DNA from: Dehalococcoidia bacterium
Lineage (GTDB): Bacteria; Chloroflexota; Dehalococcoidia; Dehalococcoidales; W498
Direction of reading: 5' to 3'
Length of the DNA stretch: 8,592 bases
Assembly: GCA_030608125.1 (NCBI GenBank)
Contig: JAUWEU010000024.1
Span: 1 to 8,592, forward strand
Below the pieces are notes generated by a model. That model worked only from the letters and a program-made list of their open reading frames with translations. It was not told where the DNA came from and ran no database searches. Within the stretch, counting starts at the first letter, position 1. Every line of letters begins with the position of its first letter. The translations under genes and the position numbers were made by a program. Of this stretch, positions 1-7,535 are shown one piece after another.

Positions 1-353
<353 letters not shown>

Positions 354-438
354 TTACTTATACCATAGACAGCACTATACATAAAAAATTCCCAACTTGA
401 CATTATCACTTTAGATTGGAGCCGATGAAATTCTCTCT

Positions 439-530
439 GTCATTGCGAGCGAAGCGAAGCAATCTCGTTGTTGTTTCCTTTTGTCTCGTCTTCGGGAGAT
501 TGCTTCGTCGCTGTCGCTCCTCGCAATGAC
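439..530. repeat. Dispersed imperfect inverted repeat (GTCATTGCGAG... type), possible terminator
   Basis: The left arm (439-466) begins GTCATTGCGAGCGAAGCGAA and ends in GCAATCTC. The right arm (496-530) is its inverted counterpart, carrying about 7 extra bases. A 29-base spacer separates them. The arms pair over most of their length, giving a long hairpin on either strand. From memory, elements with these ends are scattered in intergenic regions of many Dehalococcoidia and other bacteria as small non-coding repeats; this is knowledge, not a search result. The element sits directly after the phosphatidyltransferase gene, and its last base forms the third base of that gene's TAG stop. It may help end transcription of the inositol-lipid operon, although there is no clear T-tract. 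No target-site duplication is obvious. Confidence 0.8.
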
Positions 531-1183
531 TAGTTAATTTTTGTTTGTTGCCACACATAAAGCAATCTCTGACCGACGGTAATAAAGCTAAATACGGCTA
601 TAATAGCTAAGGCAATAACTAAGGCATAAGCAATCTGATTTAGCAAAAGACCTAGCGCCAGCACAATGACCCTCTCGGCTCGAGTAAATAACCCCACCTG
701 ACACTCCAGACCCAATGCTTCCGCCCTAGCCTTAACATAGCTCACCAACAGTGAACCAAGCAAGGCGACACCAACCAGTAAAATTGACCATTCCTTTGCA
801 AGTAAAATTGGCTGTTCTTCGGTGAGTAGGAATAGCACTAAAATGCCAAGCAGCACCACTGCCTCAGCTAAACGGTCAAGGGTAGAGTCAAGGACAGCGC
901 CAAAACGAGTAGTCTGATTCCTATGACGAGCCAGTGCTCCATCCAGAATATCAAAAAAACCGGCTAGTAGCACCACCAAGCCAGCGGCAAAAAGGTATCC
1001 GGTAATAATAAATGCCGCAGCACCAACAGCTAATAAAAAACCCAACCAGGTTATGGCGTTAGGTGTTATAGATGTCCTTGCCAGAATCCGCACCGCTGGT
1101 TGGGTAAGATAATAGCTTGCCACCTTACGAACTTCAGATAATTTTGCCATTGACCATCGCTTTTCTGGGATAACACTGTCCAA
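530..1183 (-). CDS. CDP-alcohol phosphatidyltransferase, probable phosphatidylinositol phosphate synthase
   Basis: An integral membrane enzyme that transfers a phosphatidyl group from CDP-diacylglycerol to an alcohol; the likely acceptor here is inositol phosphate. The full family signature is present: D78-x2-D81-G82-x2-A85-R86, then 8 residues, G95-x3-D99-x3-D103, with all metal-binding aspartates intact. About six hydrophobic segments span residues 43-206. The SYVKARAE motif (148-155) and R168-A-E-R171, together with the N-terminal TP-x-A/V-I-T segment, closely resemble mycobacterial PgsA1 and archaetidylinositol-phosphate synthases. This favours inositol phosphate over glycerol phosphate as acceptor. 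Upstream neighbours encode inositol-3-phosphate synthase and a PimA-like transferase. The TTG at 1183 has GGGAG 9 bases upstream and follows the previous stop by 14 bases. An ATG at 1150 (residue 12) is the alternative and has a weaker site. The 217-residue length is normal. Phosphatidylglycerophosphate synthase is the main competing call. Confidence 0.88.
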   Translation of the reverse strand: MDSVIPEKRWSMAKLSEVRKVASYYLTQPAVRILARTSITPNAITWLGFLLAVGAAAFIITGYLFAAGLVVLLAGFFDILDGALARHRNQTTRFGAVLDSTLDRLAEAVVLLGILVLFLLTEEQPILLAKEWSILLVGVALLGSLLVSYVKARAEALGLECQVGLFTRAERVIVLALGLLLNQIAYALVIALAIIAVFSFITVGQRLLYVWQQTKIN

Positions 1184-1197
1184 GTCGTCTTTCTCCC

Positions 1198-2394
1198 TTA
1201 AACCGAAGTTGACATAGCCTCAAGTTCCGGAAATTGTTTCTGCCACGGAGGTTCACTAAGCACTCTAACATAGTAATCTAATACCCTTCGGGCAATGTGT
1301 TCCCAGTTATAATCGGCCGCTTTAACTCTTCCCCTAGCGCCCATCTCCTGCCGAAGTGATTGGCTAGCCATAAGAGTAATTAGAGCCTGAGCTAACATTT
1401 TCTTATCTTTAGGTGGTACCAGCAGTCCCTCAACACCGTGAGTTACCAGGCTGGCATAACCGTCTATATTTGAGGCAACAATTGGCTTACCCATAGCCAT
1501 CGCCTCAAGCAAAATAATACCAAAGCTTTCCCAACCAGTGGCTGGTGCACAAAAAATGTCGGCAGTCCTATAATATCTAGGTAATTCATCATAGGAAACA
1601 TGACCAACAAAAACAACATCCTTTAAGCCACTGCGCTTAACCTGCTTCTCATACTTGCCACGCAGTCTGGTACCAGGACCTACTATAATAAGTCGCGTGT
1701 TAGAAATTTCTTGTTTAACTCGCTTATAAGCTCCAAGCAGATAGTTCACGCCTTTCCGTTTTTCCAGACGACCAACAAACAGGATATTCACCTTCCCGTC
1801 ACAGAATTCATCAATTGGCGATACATTAGGAGAAAAATGGTCTAAATCTATGCCATTAGGGATAACAGTGTAGTATCCAGGCACATACTTACTGGCAAAC
1901 TCCATGGCTGGCTTTGACACTGCAATTTTGCCATTAAGCTTGCGAGCCCGTCTCTTCAACATTATAGTGCTAATAGGTCTGCCAAAGTTATATCCAGACC
2001 AGAGACGGGCAAGATATCCCAGGCTGTGTTGAAAGGCGTGAAAAGTACCCACATTGGCAGTATTTGAGAACCGTAATACAGCAGTACAAAGCATAGGCAT
2101 AAAAGGTTCGTGAAGGTGAATAATATCAAAATTTTCTTCAGCCAGTACTGCCTTTATTCTAGAGGCTAGCCTGAGTGATATAGTAATACGAGCAATTGAA
2201 CCACTAGTGGGAATAGGTCGAGGCTTACCAATAGGTATGAACTTATCACCAAAATCAGGAACCACTTTAGATGCGGGAGCAATGACCTTAACCTCATGAC
2301 CCATCTTGGTAAGCTGATACTCTAGTGCGGAAATATGATTGGCAACACCGCCGGGGTAAGCAAAGTCATAAGGGGAGACCAATGCTATCTTCAT
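1198..2394 (-). CDS. GT4-family glycosyltransferase, PimA-like (phosphatidylinositol mannosyltransferase-like)
   Basis: Predicted to transfer a sugar, probably mannose from GDP-mannose, to phosphatidylinositol on the inner membrane face. The 398-residue GT-B protein has the N-terminal glycine loop PGGV (14-17), an HLHEP segment (93-97), and the GTFH motif with His119 matching the active-site histidine of PimA. It also has the C-domain nucleotide-sugar site GRLEKRKG (R209, K214) and the GT4 E-x7-E pair (E289, E297) in a WESFGIILLEAMA context. The resemblance to mycobacterial PimA extends over the whole length, including the APAS and SIARI segments. There is no signal peptide or membrane helix, as expected for a peripheral enzyme. 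The ATG at 2394 lies 28 bases after the inositol synthase stop; a purine-rich GGGGAAGG is present but rather far upstream, so coupling is likely. The sugar donor and acceptor are inferred from similarity and context. Confidence 0.87.
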   Translation of the reverse strand: MKIALVSPYDFAYPGGVANHISALEYQLTKMGHEVKVIAPASKVVPDFGDKFIPIGKPRPIPTSGSIARITISLRLASRIKAVLAEENFDIIHLHEPFMPMLCTAVLRFSNTANVGTFHAFQHSLGYLARLWSGYNFGRPISTIMLKRRARKLNGKIAVSKPAMEFASKYVPGYYTVIPNGIDLDHFSPNVSPIDEFCDGKVNILFVGRLEKRKGVNYLLGAYKRVKQEISNTRLIIVGPGTRLRGKYEKQVKRSGLKDVVFVGHVSYDELPRYYRTADIFCAPATGWESFGIILLEAMAMGKPIVASNIDGYASLVTHGVEGLLVPPKDKKMLAQALITLMASQSLRQEMGARGRVKAADYNWEHIARRVLDYYVRVLSEPPWQKQFPELEAMSTSV

Positions 2395-2422
2395 TCGTAG
2401 CTGCTAAACCTTCCCCACAGAT

Positions 2423-3508
2423 TTACTCAGAAGCTGGCTGCTCACCAGTAATGAACTCTCCCACCATCTGGCGAGCCTCGTCATCGGTATATTGAATAGG
2501 CGGTGATTTCATAAAGTAGGCAGAGGGAGCTACCAGTACCCCTTTAAGTCCTCGGTCTAGGGCAAGTTTACAGCATCTTATAGCATCAATAACCACCCCG
2601 GCTGAATTGGGGCTGTCCCACACCTCAAGTTTTAACTCCAGGTTCAGAGGCACATCACCAAAGGTTCGCCCTTCCATTTTAATATAGCAAAACTTACGGT
2701 CATCCAGCCAGCGGACATAGTCACTGGGACCGACATAGATGTTATCAGGGTCAAGCTGGTAGTCCAGTTGAGAGGTAACCGAGGTAGTTTTAGATATTTT
2801 CTTGGACTCAAGACGCTCGCGCTCTAACATATTATAGAAGTCCATGTTACCACCAAAGTTTAATTGATAGGTTCGCTCCAGTCTAACCCCACGGTCTCTA
2901 AACAGCCGAGTAAGGACACGGTGGATAATAGTGGCTCCAACCTGAGATTTTATATCATCACCGATAACGGGAAGCCCTCTTTCAGCAAAGCGCTCCTGCC
3001 AATACTTCTCTCGACCGATAAAAACCGGGATACAGTTGATAAAGCCACAGCCAACCGTCAGCACCTGCTCAATATACCACTTGGTTGCCTCTTCACTACC
3101 AACCGGCAAAAAGTTAATCACCATATCGGTTTGGGTTTCCTTAAGGATTTTAACTATGTCGGCTGTTGGACCTGGCGCCTTCTGAATAATTTGAGACAGA
3201 TACTTGCCCAAACCATCATGGGTCATACCCCGCTGAACCTTAACCCCTGTAGCCGGCACCTCACAGAATTTAAATGTATTATTAGGCTGAGTAAAAATTG
3301 CCTGCGCCAAGTCCTTGCCCACTTTGTTCTTATCAATATCAATGGCAGCTACGAAATTGATATCGCTTACATGGTATCCCCCCAGATTAACATGCATAAG
3401 CCCGGGCACAAATTCAGTCTCTTTCGCCTTCCTATAGTAATAAACACCCTGAACCAATGATGAGGCGCAATTACCCACCCCTATTATGGCTACATTTATT
3501 TTACCCAA
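2423..3508 (-). CDS. ino1: Inositol-3-phosphate synthase (myo-inositol-1-phosphate synthase)
   Basis: Converts glucose-6-phosphate to 1L-myo-inositol 1-phosphate (inositol 3-phosphate) through NAD-dependent oxidation, aldol cyclisation and reduction. This cytosolic enzyme is the entry point to inositol lipids. The 361-residue length fits the short actinobacterial/archaeal type, not the longer eukaryotic one. Visible motifs are the NAD-binding [12 protein letters not shown] (10-21), [14 protein letters not shown] (132-145), the catalytic-core [13 protein letters not shown] (182-194) with its conserved lysine, [11 protein letters not shown] (217-227), and [14 protein letters not shown] (298-311). 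The start is TTG at 3508: an in-frame TAA lies just upstream, and the NAD loop begins at residue 10, leaving no other sensible start. AAGGAG (3521-3526) is 12 bases upstream, a longish spacing. It is first in the three-gene unit with the PimA-like and phosphatidyltransferase genes, with a promoter at 3554-3582. Confidence 0.95.
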   Translation of the reverse strand: MGKINVAIIGVGNCASSLVQGVYYYRKAKETEFVPGLMHVNLGGYHVSDINFVAAIDIDKNKVGKDLAQAIFTQPNNTFKFCEVPATGVKVQRGMTHDGLGKYLSQIIQKAPGPTADIVKILKETQTDMVINFLPVGSEEATKWYIEQVLTVGCGFINCIPVFIGREKYWQERFAERGLPVIGDDIKSQVGATIIHRVLTRLFRDRGVRLERTYQLNFGGNMDFYNMLERERLESKKISKTTSVTSQLDYQLDPDNIYVGPSDYVRWLDDRKFCYIKMEGRTFGDVPLNLELKLEVWDSPNSAGVVIDAIRCCKLALDRGLKGVLVAPSAYFMKSPPIQYTDDEARQMVGEFITGEQPASE

Positions 3509-3522
3509 GACTTATTCGCTCT

Positions 3523-3542
3523 CCTTTCTAATAACAGAAAGG
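3523..3542 (-). promoter_or_regulatory. 5' leader hairpin overlapping the ino1 ribosome binding site
   Basis: Read on the minus strand, CCTTTCT-GTTATT-AGAAAGG forms a perfect 7-base-pair stem with a 6-base loop. Its 3' arm contains the AAGG of the ino1 AAGGAG Shine-Dalgarno. The hairpin lies within the short leader expected from the promoter just upstream. It could lower translation of ino1 or respond to a factor. The stem is A/T rich and may be only marginally stable. Function is inference. Confidence 0.5.
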
Positions 3543-3553
3543 CTACCGTGGTT

Positions 3554-3582
3554 ATCCTACTTATGTTATTCTCAACTGTCAA
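3554..3582 (-). promoter_or_regulatory. Sigma-70-type promoter for the ino1-glycosyltransferase-phosphatidyltransferase unit
   Basis: On the minus strand a perfect -35 TTGACA (3577-3582) is followed after 17 bases by a -10 TAGGAT (3554-3559; 4 of 6 consensus, including the key second A and last T). Transcription would start near 3547, giving a leader of about 39 bases before the ino1 TTG. The position directly upstream of the first gene of a co-directional unit supports it. It has not been tested. Confidence 0.6.
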
Positions 3583-3595
3583 CATCACAGATTAA

Positions 3596-4079
3596 ATTAC
3601 TGCCCCAATTTTAGTAAGGGGTGAAAACTGGGACATCTTAGCCTTTCCTGGTACAGAACTTACCCGTGTTCCTGTCCAAGCCATCGCTGAAACAGCCAAA
3701 AGGGCTAAAGAACCAGAACATGTATTGTGGTAGTTCACGGTGAAACAATCGTAGAATCGGTCGAAAAGGGCACCAACCCAACTGCACTCCACAGTCCCCA
3801 TATTGATATCTTAGCTTACCCCGGTCTTCCGAACCTGAAAGAAACAAAATTAAAGCTCCCAATAGCATCTTCATAGAAATTAGTGCCAAAAAGGTCACTG
3901 CCTTACCACTGGACATATCACCTCTTCAGCCCAGCAAAACTGATGCCATTGTTCATGGTGCTGGTCTAGATGATGCCACTTGCCGTCAGGTCCTGATTAC
4001 GAATCCCCAGGCATTAATCAAAAATTTACCTTTACCTGTTAGGACTCATATAAGGGACACCATACCCTCAGCCCCGTGA
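3596..4079 (+). pseudogene. Decayed PHP-domain phosphoesterase (histidinol-phosphatase-like) gene
   Basis: This strand has no open frame, but three successive frames join into one protein-like reading. Frame 1 (3596-3730) gives WDILAFPGTELTRVP and AKRAKEPEHV. Frame 2 (about 3727-3873) gives VVVHGETIVE and DILAYPGLP. Frame 3 (about 3852-4079) gives IFIEISAKK, then GAGLDDATCRQVLITNPQAL, and ends at TGA. In order, these match the PHP-family layout as I know it: GVELTHVP, VVVHGETIVEP, DILAHPGL, LEISARKGHS, and a C-terminal GAGL...NPQALL. Several expected metal or phosphate ligands are changed (LTH to LTR, AHPG to AYPG). The NTDAH-containing stretch between EISA and GAGL seems deleted, and no N-terminal HxH region is readable upstream. 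At least two frameshifts plus a deletion mean it is not functional. The 623-base gap 3509-4131 otherwise holds only the ino1 promoter/leader and a hairpin. Antisense open frames here are shadows. Confidence 0.75.
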
Positions 4080-4100
4080 AATCAACTGCTAAATCAGATT

Positions 4101-4123
4101 GTTGAAAAACATAGTTTTTCAGC
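4101..4123. repeat. Palindromic hairpin repeat, copy 1
   Basis: TGAAAAAC-ATA-GTTTTTCA (4103-4121) is a perfect 8-base-pair stem with a 3-base loop, extended by a G-T and a G-C pair. It lies 9 bases past the stop of the small zinc-ribbon gene, where it could act as a transcription end or RNA 3' stabiliser. No T-tract follows on the minus strand, so it is not a canonical terminator. The same 23-base unit, with one difference, recurs at 7555-7577. Confidence 0.7.
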
Positions 4124-4131
4124 AGTTTAAG

Positions 4132-4272
4132 TTAGCCTTGACCAATTCTAAAAACTTTGGTCCCACATGCAGGGCAGAGTCCTCGTGTTGCCGGTCTCCC
4201 ATTTTTCAGGGTAACCTTCTGGGGATTCTTTATCTCTACCTTCTTTCTACACTTAAAACAATACGCTTGCAC
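4132..4272 (-). CDS. Small zinc-ribbon protein (DUF5679-like), 46 residues
   Basis: A short gene starting with GTG at 4272 and ending with TAA at 4132-4134. The product begins MQAYCFKCRKKVEI and ends CPACGTKVFRIGQG. Two CxxC pairs (C5/C8 and C33/C36) are set up to bind one zinc ion. The central K-N-P-x-x-V-T-L-K-N-G-R-P-A segment (15-28) matches, from memory, the small family DUF5679, whose function is unknown. The start is well supported: AAGGAGGT at 4281-4288 sits 8 bases upstream, and a near-consensus promoter lies just before it. An ATG-only or minimum-length gene search would miss it. It is probably a single-gene transcript between truB and the PHP remnant. Such ribbons often bind nucleic acid or protein partners, but nothing here shows which. 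Confidence 0.9.
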   Translation of the reverse strand: MQAYCFKCRKKVEIKNPQKVTLKNGRPATRGLCPACGTKVFRIGQG

Positions 4273-4303
4273 TTCTTGCTACCTCCTTTTTTACATCGGT
4301 TGA

Positions 4304-4333
4304 ACTATATTCCAATTATAGGCAAGCTGTCAA
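4304..4333 (-). promoter_or_regulatory. Sigma-70-type promoter for the small zinc-ribbon gene
   Basis: On the minus strand a perfect -35 TTGACA (4328-4333) is followed after 18 bases by a -10 TATAGT (4304-4309; 5 of 6 consensus). The expected start near 4297 gives a leader of about 25 bases that includes the strong ribosome binding site at 4281-4288. A second TATAAT-like string within the spacer is too close to this -35 to use it. The promoter lies in the 109-base gap after truB, so the small gene need not depend on the translation operon. Confidence 0.7.
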
Positions 4334-4381
4334 GACATTTTAAATTACTTTACTTACCAAAAACTGGATTTAAGTTGGCAA

Positions 4382-5302
4382 TCAGCGATAAGAGTGCTGA
4401 AAAACCTTTTCTGGTTGCCATTGCCCTGCTTCAGGGTTGAAGCGTAACACGCCTAAAAAACATCCGTCAGAGGTATACGCTCGGCAACGATTCTCAAAAG
4501 AAGACGATGCCGCCAGATTCTGCTCAAGGTAACCATTGCCCAAAACCACGGAGCACCCATTCTTTATAGTCCGTCCGGTAGCTTGGCTAACAATCATAGC
4601 TGTCCAATGTAAAAGCACAACATCTATAGGATGGACAAAGCGTTGCCAGTAGCCATAACGAAAGGCATACTCAAGTTGAGGTATTGAAACTGCGTCCTTT
4701 ATATCAAAAAGACCACAGCGTAAGCGGGTTAGGCTTTTCAAATTAGCACCACAACCCAGCACCTGCCCTAAATCATGAGCTAGTGAGCGGATATAGGTGC
4801 CCTTACCACATACTACTTCTATGGTAACTACCGGCGGTTGCCAGTCTACAAGCTCAATAAGGTGGATTCTAGTCAGCCTGCTTCTCCTCTCAACCTTAAT
4901 GCCAGCTCGTGCCAATTGGTAAAGTCGCTTACCATGATGCTTCACGGCACTATACATTGGAGGCGTCTGCGGTATTAAACCACAGAACGAAGCAAGTGCT
5001 GACTCCAACTGTTGTTGAGTAATCCCGGAGGGGTCTCCTCTTTGAATAATCTTACCGCTGGCATCATAGGTATCTGTAGCCACACCCAGCTCAATCTGAG
5101 CCCGGTAAACCTTGGTCGCATCTACCAAAAACTCAACGACACGCGTTCCCTGACCGAGACAAATAGGTAACACGCCTGTTGCCGCTGGGTCAAGAGTGCC
5201 GGCATGTCCAACGCGCCGCACTCCCGTCAGCCGTTTCACCATAGCCACAATGCTAAACGAGGTCTCCCCCTGAGGCTTATTAATATTTAATATGCCATCC
5301 AC
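4382..5302 (-). CDS. truB: tRNA pseudouridine(55) synthase
   Basis: Isomerises uridine 55 in the T-loop of tRNAs to pseudouridine. Numbering from the GTG at 5302 (306 residues), MDGILNINKPQGETSF is the typical TruB opening. HAGTLDPAATGVLP (33-46) carries the catalytic Asp38. KVYRAQIELGVATDTYDASG (64-83), QTPPMYSAVK (112-121), CGKGTYIRSLAHDLG (165-179) and LTRLRCGLF (191-199) follow in order. The C-terminal region (about 230-306) is the PUA-like part and is less conserved. The frame opens three bases or more earlier: a TTG at 5308 overlaps the rbfA stop as TTGA and would add two residues. I prefer GTG because an AGG lies 8 bases before it and the family's N-terminus begins there. It is the last gene of the nusA-infB operon, and I see no clear terminator in the 109 bases after it. 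Confidence 0.95.
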   Translation of the reverse strand: MDGILNINKPQGETSFSIVAMVKRLTGVRRVGHAGTLDPAATGVLPICLGQGTRVVEFLVDATKVYRAQIELGVATDTYDASGKIIQRGDPSGITQQQLESALASFCGLIPQTPPMYSAVKHHGKRLYQLARAGIKVERRSRLTRIHLIELVDWQPPVVTIEVVCGKGTYIRSLAHDLGQVLGCGANLKSLTRLRCGLFDIKDAVSIPQLEYAFRYGYWQRFVHPIDVVLLHWTAMIVSQATGRTIKNGCSVVLGNGYLEQNLAASSSFENRCRAYTSDGCFLGVLRFNPEAGQWQPEKVFQHSYR

Positions 5303-5304
5303 AG

Positions 5305-5673
5305 TCAATGCCTATGCTGGTCAGGCGTGCTATCTACACTAACCTCATCAATCAGCTTAAGGAGGTTGGCTCCCCGCTCAATAGAATCATCCCACTGAAA
5401 GCTTAGTTCAGGGATACGTCGTAACCTCAGACGCCTAGCCAACTCCTTACGGAAAAAACCCGAAGCGGCAGCTAATACGCTTAGTGTCTCTTGTTTTCCT
5501 TCGTCGCTGCCGATGCGACTTATGAATATCTTGGCATACCTCATGTCAGGTGAGGTGGAAACCTCGGTTACAGCAACAAAACTGCCAAGTCGTGGGTCTT
5601 TGACCTGGCGCTGAAGTAACTCACTAATTTCTTGGCGAATGAGACTATTTACCCGTTCAATACGGCGTGTCAT
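5305..5673 (-). CDS. rbfA: 30S ribosome-binding factor A
   Basis: A small single-KH-domain protein that binds the 30S subunit during late 16S rRNA maturation and cold adaptation. The 122 residues match the family length. The N-terminus TRRIERVNSLIRQEISELL (2-20), the KDPRLG turn (25-30), DMRYAKIFIS (43-52), and the signature region FRKELARRLRLRRIPELSF (74-92) followed by DDSIERG (95-101) are all typical. The ATG at 5673 lies 3 bases after the infB stop, so translation is probably coupled; no strong ribosome binding site stands at the ideal distance. The stop overlaps the earliest possible truB start. The tail after residue 110 is polar and variable, as in other members. Confidence 0.95.
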   Translation of the reverse strand: MTRRIERVNSLIRQEISELLQRQVKDPRLGSFVAVTEVSTSPDMRYAKIFISRIGSDEGKQETLSVLAAASGFFRKELARRLRLRRIPELSFQWDDSIERGANLLKLIDEVSVDSTPDQHRH

Positions 5674-5676
5674 AAT

Positions 5677-7509
5677 TTAGCCCGCTTTCTCCCTTCTGAA
5701 AAACTCCAGTATGTCGCCAACTTGAAACTCATAAAAATCTTCTATGCCCACTCCGCATTCATAGCCGGCAGCCACTTCTTTAACATCTTCCTTAAACCGC
5801 CTCAGGCTGCCAACAATAGATTCACACACCATTTGTTCTTGACGCTGCACTCTAACTAAGACACCCCGAGTTACCTTTCCTTCAGTAACATAGACCCCAG
5901 CTACCCTCACCTTTTTCCTACCAGGGAAGATAGCCCGCACCTCAGCCCGCCCATCAATAACCTCGCTATATGTGGGCTCCAACATGCCTTTAAGAGCCTT
6001 GCCGACATCATCTACCAAATTGTAAATGACATCATAGTAACGGATATCTATACCTTCCGTATCAGCCAGTCGCCGTGCTCCTGGCTCAATGCCAGTACCA
6101 AAACCAACAATAAGCCCCTTAGACGCAATAGCTAACATAACATCACTCTCAGTAACATTGCCACTGCCACTATGTATAACCCTGACCCGAACTTCCTCTG
6201 TCCCTAACTGTTCCAAAGAGCTTACTATCGGTTCAATACTACCTTGAACATCAGTTTTAAGAATAGCATTAAGCTCTTTTACCTGACCGGCATTTATTTG
6301 GTCAAGGAGATTACTAAGACTCACCGAAGGTCGTTGCTCCCTCTCTTGCTGACACTTCTGTATCAAGGTCTGTGCCTGGTGTTCGCCAGCTACAGCAGTC
6401 AGGGTATCCCCCACTTGAGGCACACTATTTAAGCCAAGGATTTCAACCGGGGTAGCTGGCCCAGCTTTCCTCACCTGCTTACCCATATCATTAAACATAG
6501 CCTTTACCCTACCCCATGTGATACCAACCACTATAGTATCACCCAGCCTTAAGGTTCCGGTATGAACTAGCACTGTAGCTAATGGTCCCTTCGTTTTATC
6601 CAGCCCAGCTTCGACAACTACTCCAACCGCTGGTCGAGACGGGTTTGCCTGAAGGTTCTCCACCTCAGCCACAACCAAAAGGTTTTCCAACAAGTCAGAG
6701 ATGCCTATTTTCTCTTTAGCTGAAATTGGAACACAGACTATATCACCTCCCCACTCCTCAATAAGCAAGCCGACATCAGCTAGCTGCCGCTTAACCAGCT
6801 CAGCATTAGCTTCGGGCTTATCAATCTTATTAATAGCTACTACGATAGGCACCCCAGCCGCCTTGGTATGGTCTATAGCTTCTAAAGTCTGCGGCATTAC
6901 CCCATCATCAGCGGCTACTACCAAAATAGCGATATCGGTTACCTGGGCGCCACGAGCTCGCATTGCAGTAAAGGCTTCATGCCCAGGGGTATCTAAGAAG
7001 GTAATCTTCTGCCCGTTAATCTCCACCTGATAAGCACCAATATGCTGAGTAATGCTACCAGCTTCAGTGTCCATTACATTAGTTTGCCTGATAGCATCAA
7101 GTAATCTAGTCTTACCGTGATTAACATGCCCCATAATAGTAACCACAGGAGGTCGTGGTCGCAGACTACCAAGTTCCTCGTCTCGGAGCCGTTGATGCCT
7201 CTTAACCTCCCTAATGGCGCCAGCCAGTCTTTGAGCTGTCCGAGGCTCCGGGTGGACTTCATAACCAAGGTTTGTAGCTACAGCAGCCGCTGCTTCATAG
7301 TTAATGACCTGGTTAATATTAGCCATAATGCCATTTCTCATCAGTTGCTTGATAATATCTATGGCACTTATCCCGAGGAGGTCAGCCAGCTGCCTCACAC
7401 TTAAGGAGTGGGGAATCTCAATTAAGTGTTTCTCCGCTGAAGAAAGACCACCGCTAACTTCCTCGCCCGATTGTTCTATAATTTCACCTGATTTGCTCAC
7501 CCTTGCCAC
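5677..7509 (-). CDS. infB: Translation initiation factor IF-2 (short form)
   Basis: A GTPase that brings initiator fMet-tRNA to the 30S subunit and promotes 50S joining. At 610 residues it lacks the long N-terminal extension of enterobacterial IF-2. An IF2-N domain (about 33-85, with [11 protein letters not shown] and [16 protein letters not shown]) precedes the G domain. G-domain motifs are G1 GHVNHGKT (127-134), G2 [10 protein letters not shown] (149-158), G3 DTPGH with the catalytic His177 (173-177), G4 NKID (227-230) and G5 SAK (263-265). Domain II (about 290-375), domain III ([12 protein letters not shown], 417-428) and the fMet-tRNA-binding C-terminal domain follow. Asn130 replaces the nearly invariant Asp of GHVDHGKT, and Ser152 replaces the usual second Gly of EAGGI. 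The GTG start at 7509 has AAGGAG 7 bases upstream. It lies 26 bases after ylxR and 3 bases before rbfA. Confidence 0.97.
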   Translation of the reverse strand: MARVSKSGEIIEQSGEEVSGGLSSAEKHLIEIPHSLSVRQLADLLGISAIDIIKQLMRNGIMANINQVINYEAAAAVATNLGYEVHPEPRTAQRLAGAIREVKRHQRLRDEELGSLRPRPPVVTIMGHVNHGKTRLLDAIRQTNVMDTEAGSITQHIGAYQVEINGQKITFLDTPGHEAFTAMRARGAQVTDIAILVVAADDGVMPQTLEAIDHTKAAGVPIVVAINKIDKPEANAELVKRQLADVGLLIEEWGGDIVCVPISAKEKIGISDLLENLLVVAEVENLQANPSRPAVGVVVEAGLDKTKGPLATVLVHTGTLRLGDTIVVGITWGRVKAMFNDMGKQVRKAGPATPVEILGLNSVPQVGDTLTAVAGEHQAQTLIQKCQQEREQRPSVSLSNLLDQINAGQVKELNAILKTDVQGSIEPIVSSLEQLGTEEVRVRVIHSGSGNVTESDVMLAIASKGLIVGFGTGIEPGARRLADTEGIDIRYYDVIYNLVDDVGKALKGMLEPTYSEVIDGRAEVRAIFPGRKKVRVAGVYVTEGKVTRGVLVRVQRQEQMVCESIVGSLRRFKEDVKEVAAGYECGVGIEDFYEFQVGDILEFFRREKAG

Positions 7510-7535
7510 TGATTGACTCCTTACGAGAAATCTTG

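Noticed and set aside
397..402. TTGACA on the plus strand near 397 as a -35 box; TATAAG/TATAGT strings on the minus strand as a purA promoter
   Set aside because: The plus-strand box has no -10 at 16-18 bases and no plus-strand gene follows. The minus-strand -10-like strings lack a credible -35, so no purA promoter is claimed.
439..530. CRISPR-like or transposase-bearing element
   Set aside because: There is only one inverted pair, no regular spacers and no transposase gene; a small non-coding dispersed repeat is the better description.
2864..3460. 198-residue plus-strand open frame opposite ino1
   Set aside because: It lies fully antisense to a strongly conserved enzyme gene and its translation shows no family features.
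3592..3916. Two overlapping minus-strand open frames of 69 and 92 residues opposite the PHP remnant
   Set aside because: They have no recognisable motifs or ribosome binding sites, and the opposite strand carries the ordered PHP motifs. They are antisense shadows of the pseudogene.
4396..4416. Third copy of the GCTGAAAAAC palindrome at the end of truB
   Set aside because: Only the left arm matches; the right half differs and does not form the same hairpin. Likely chance.
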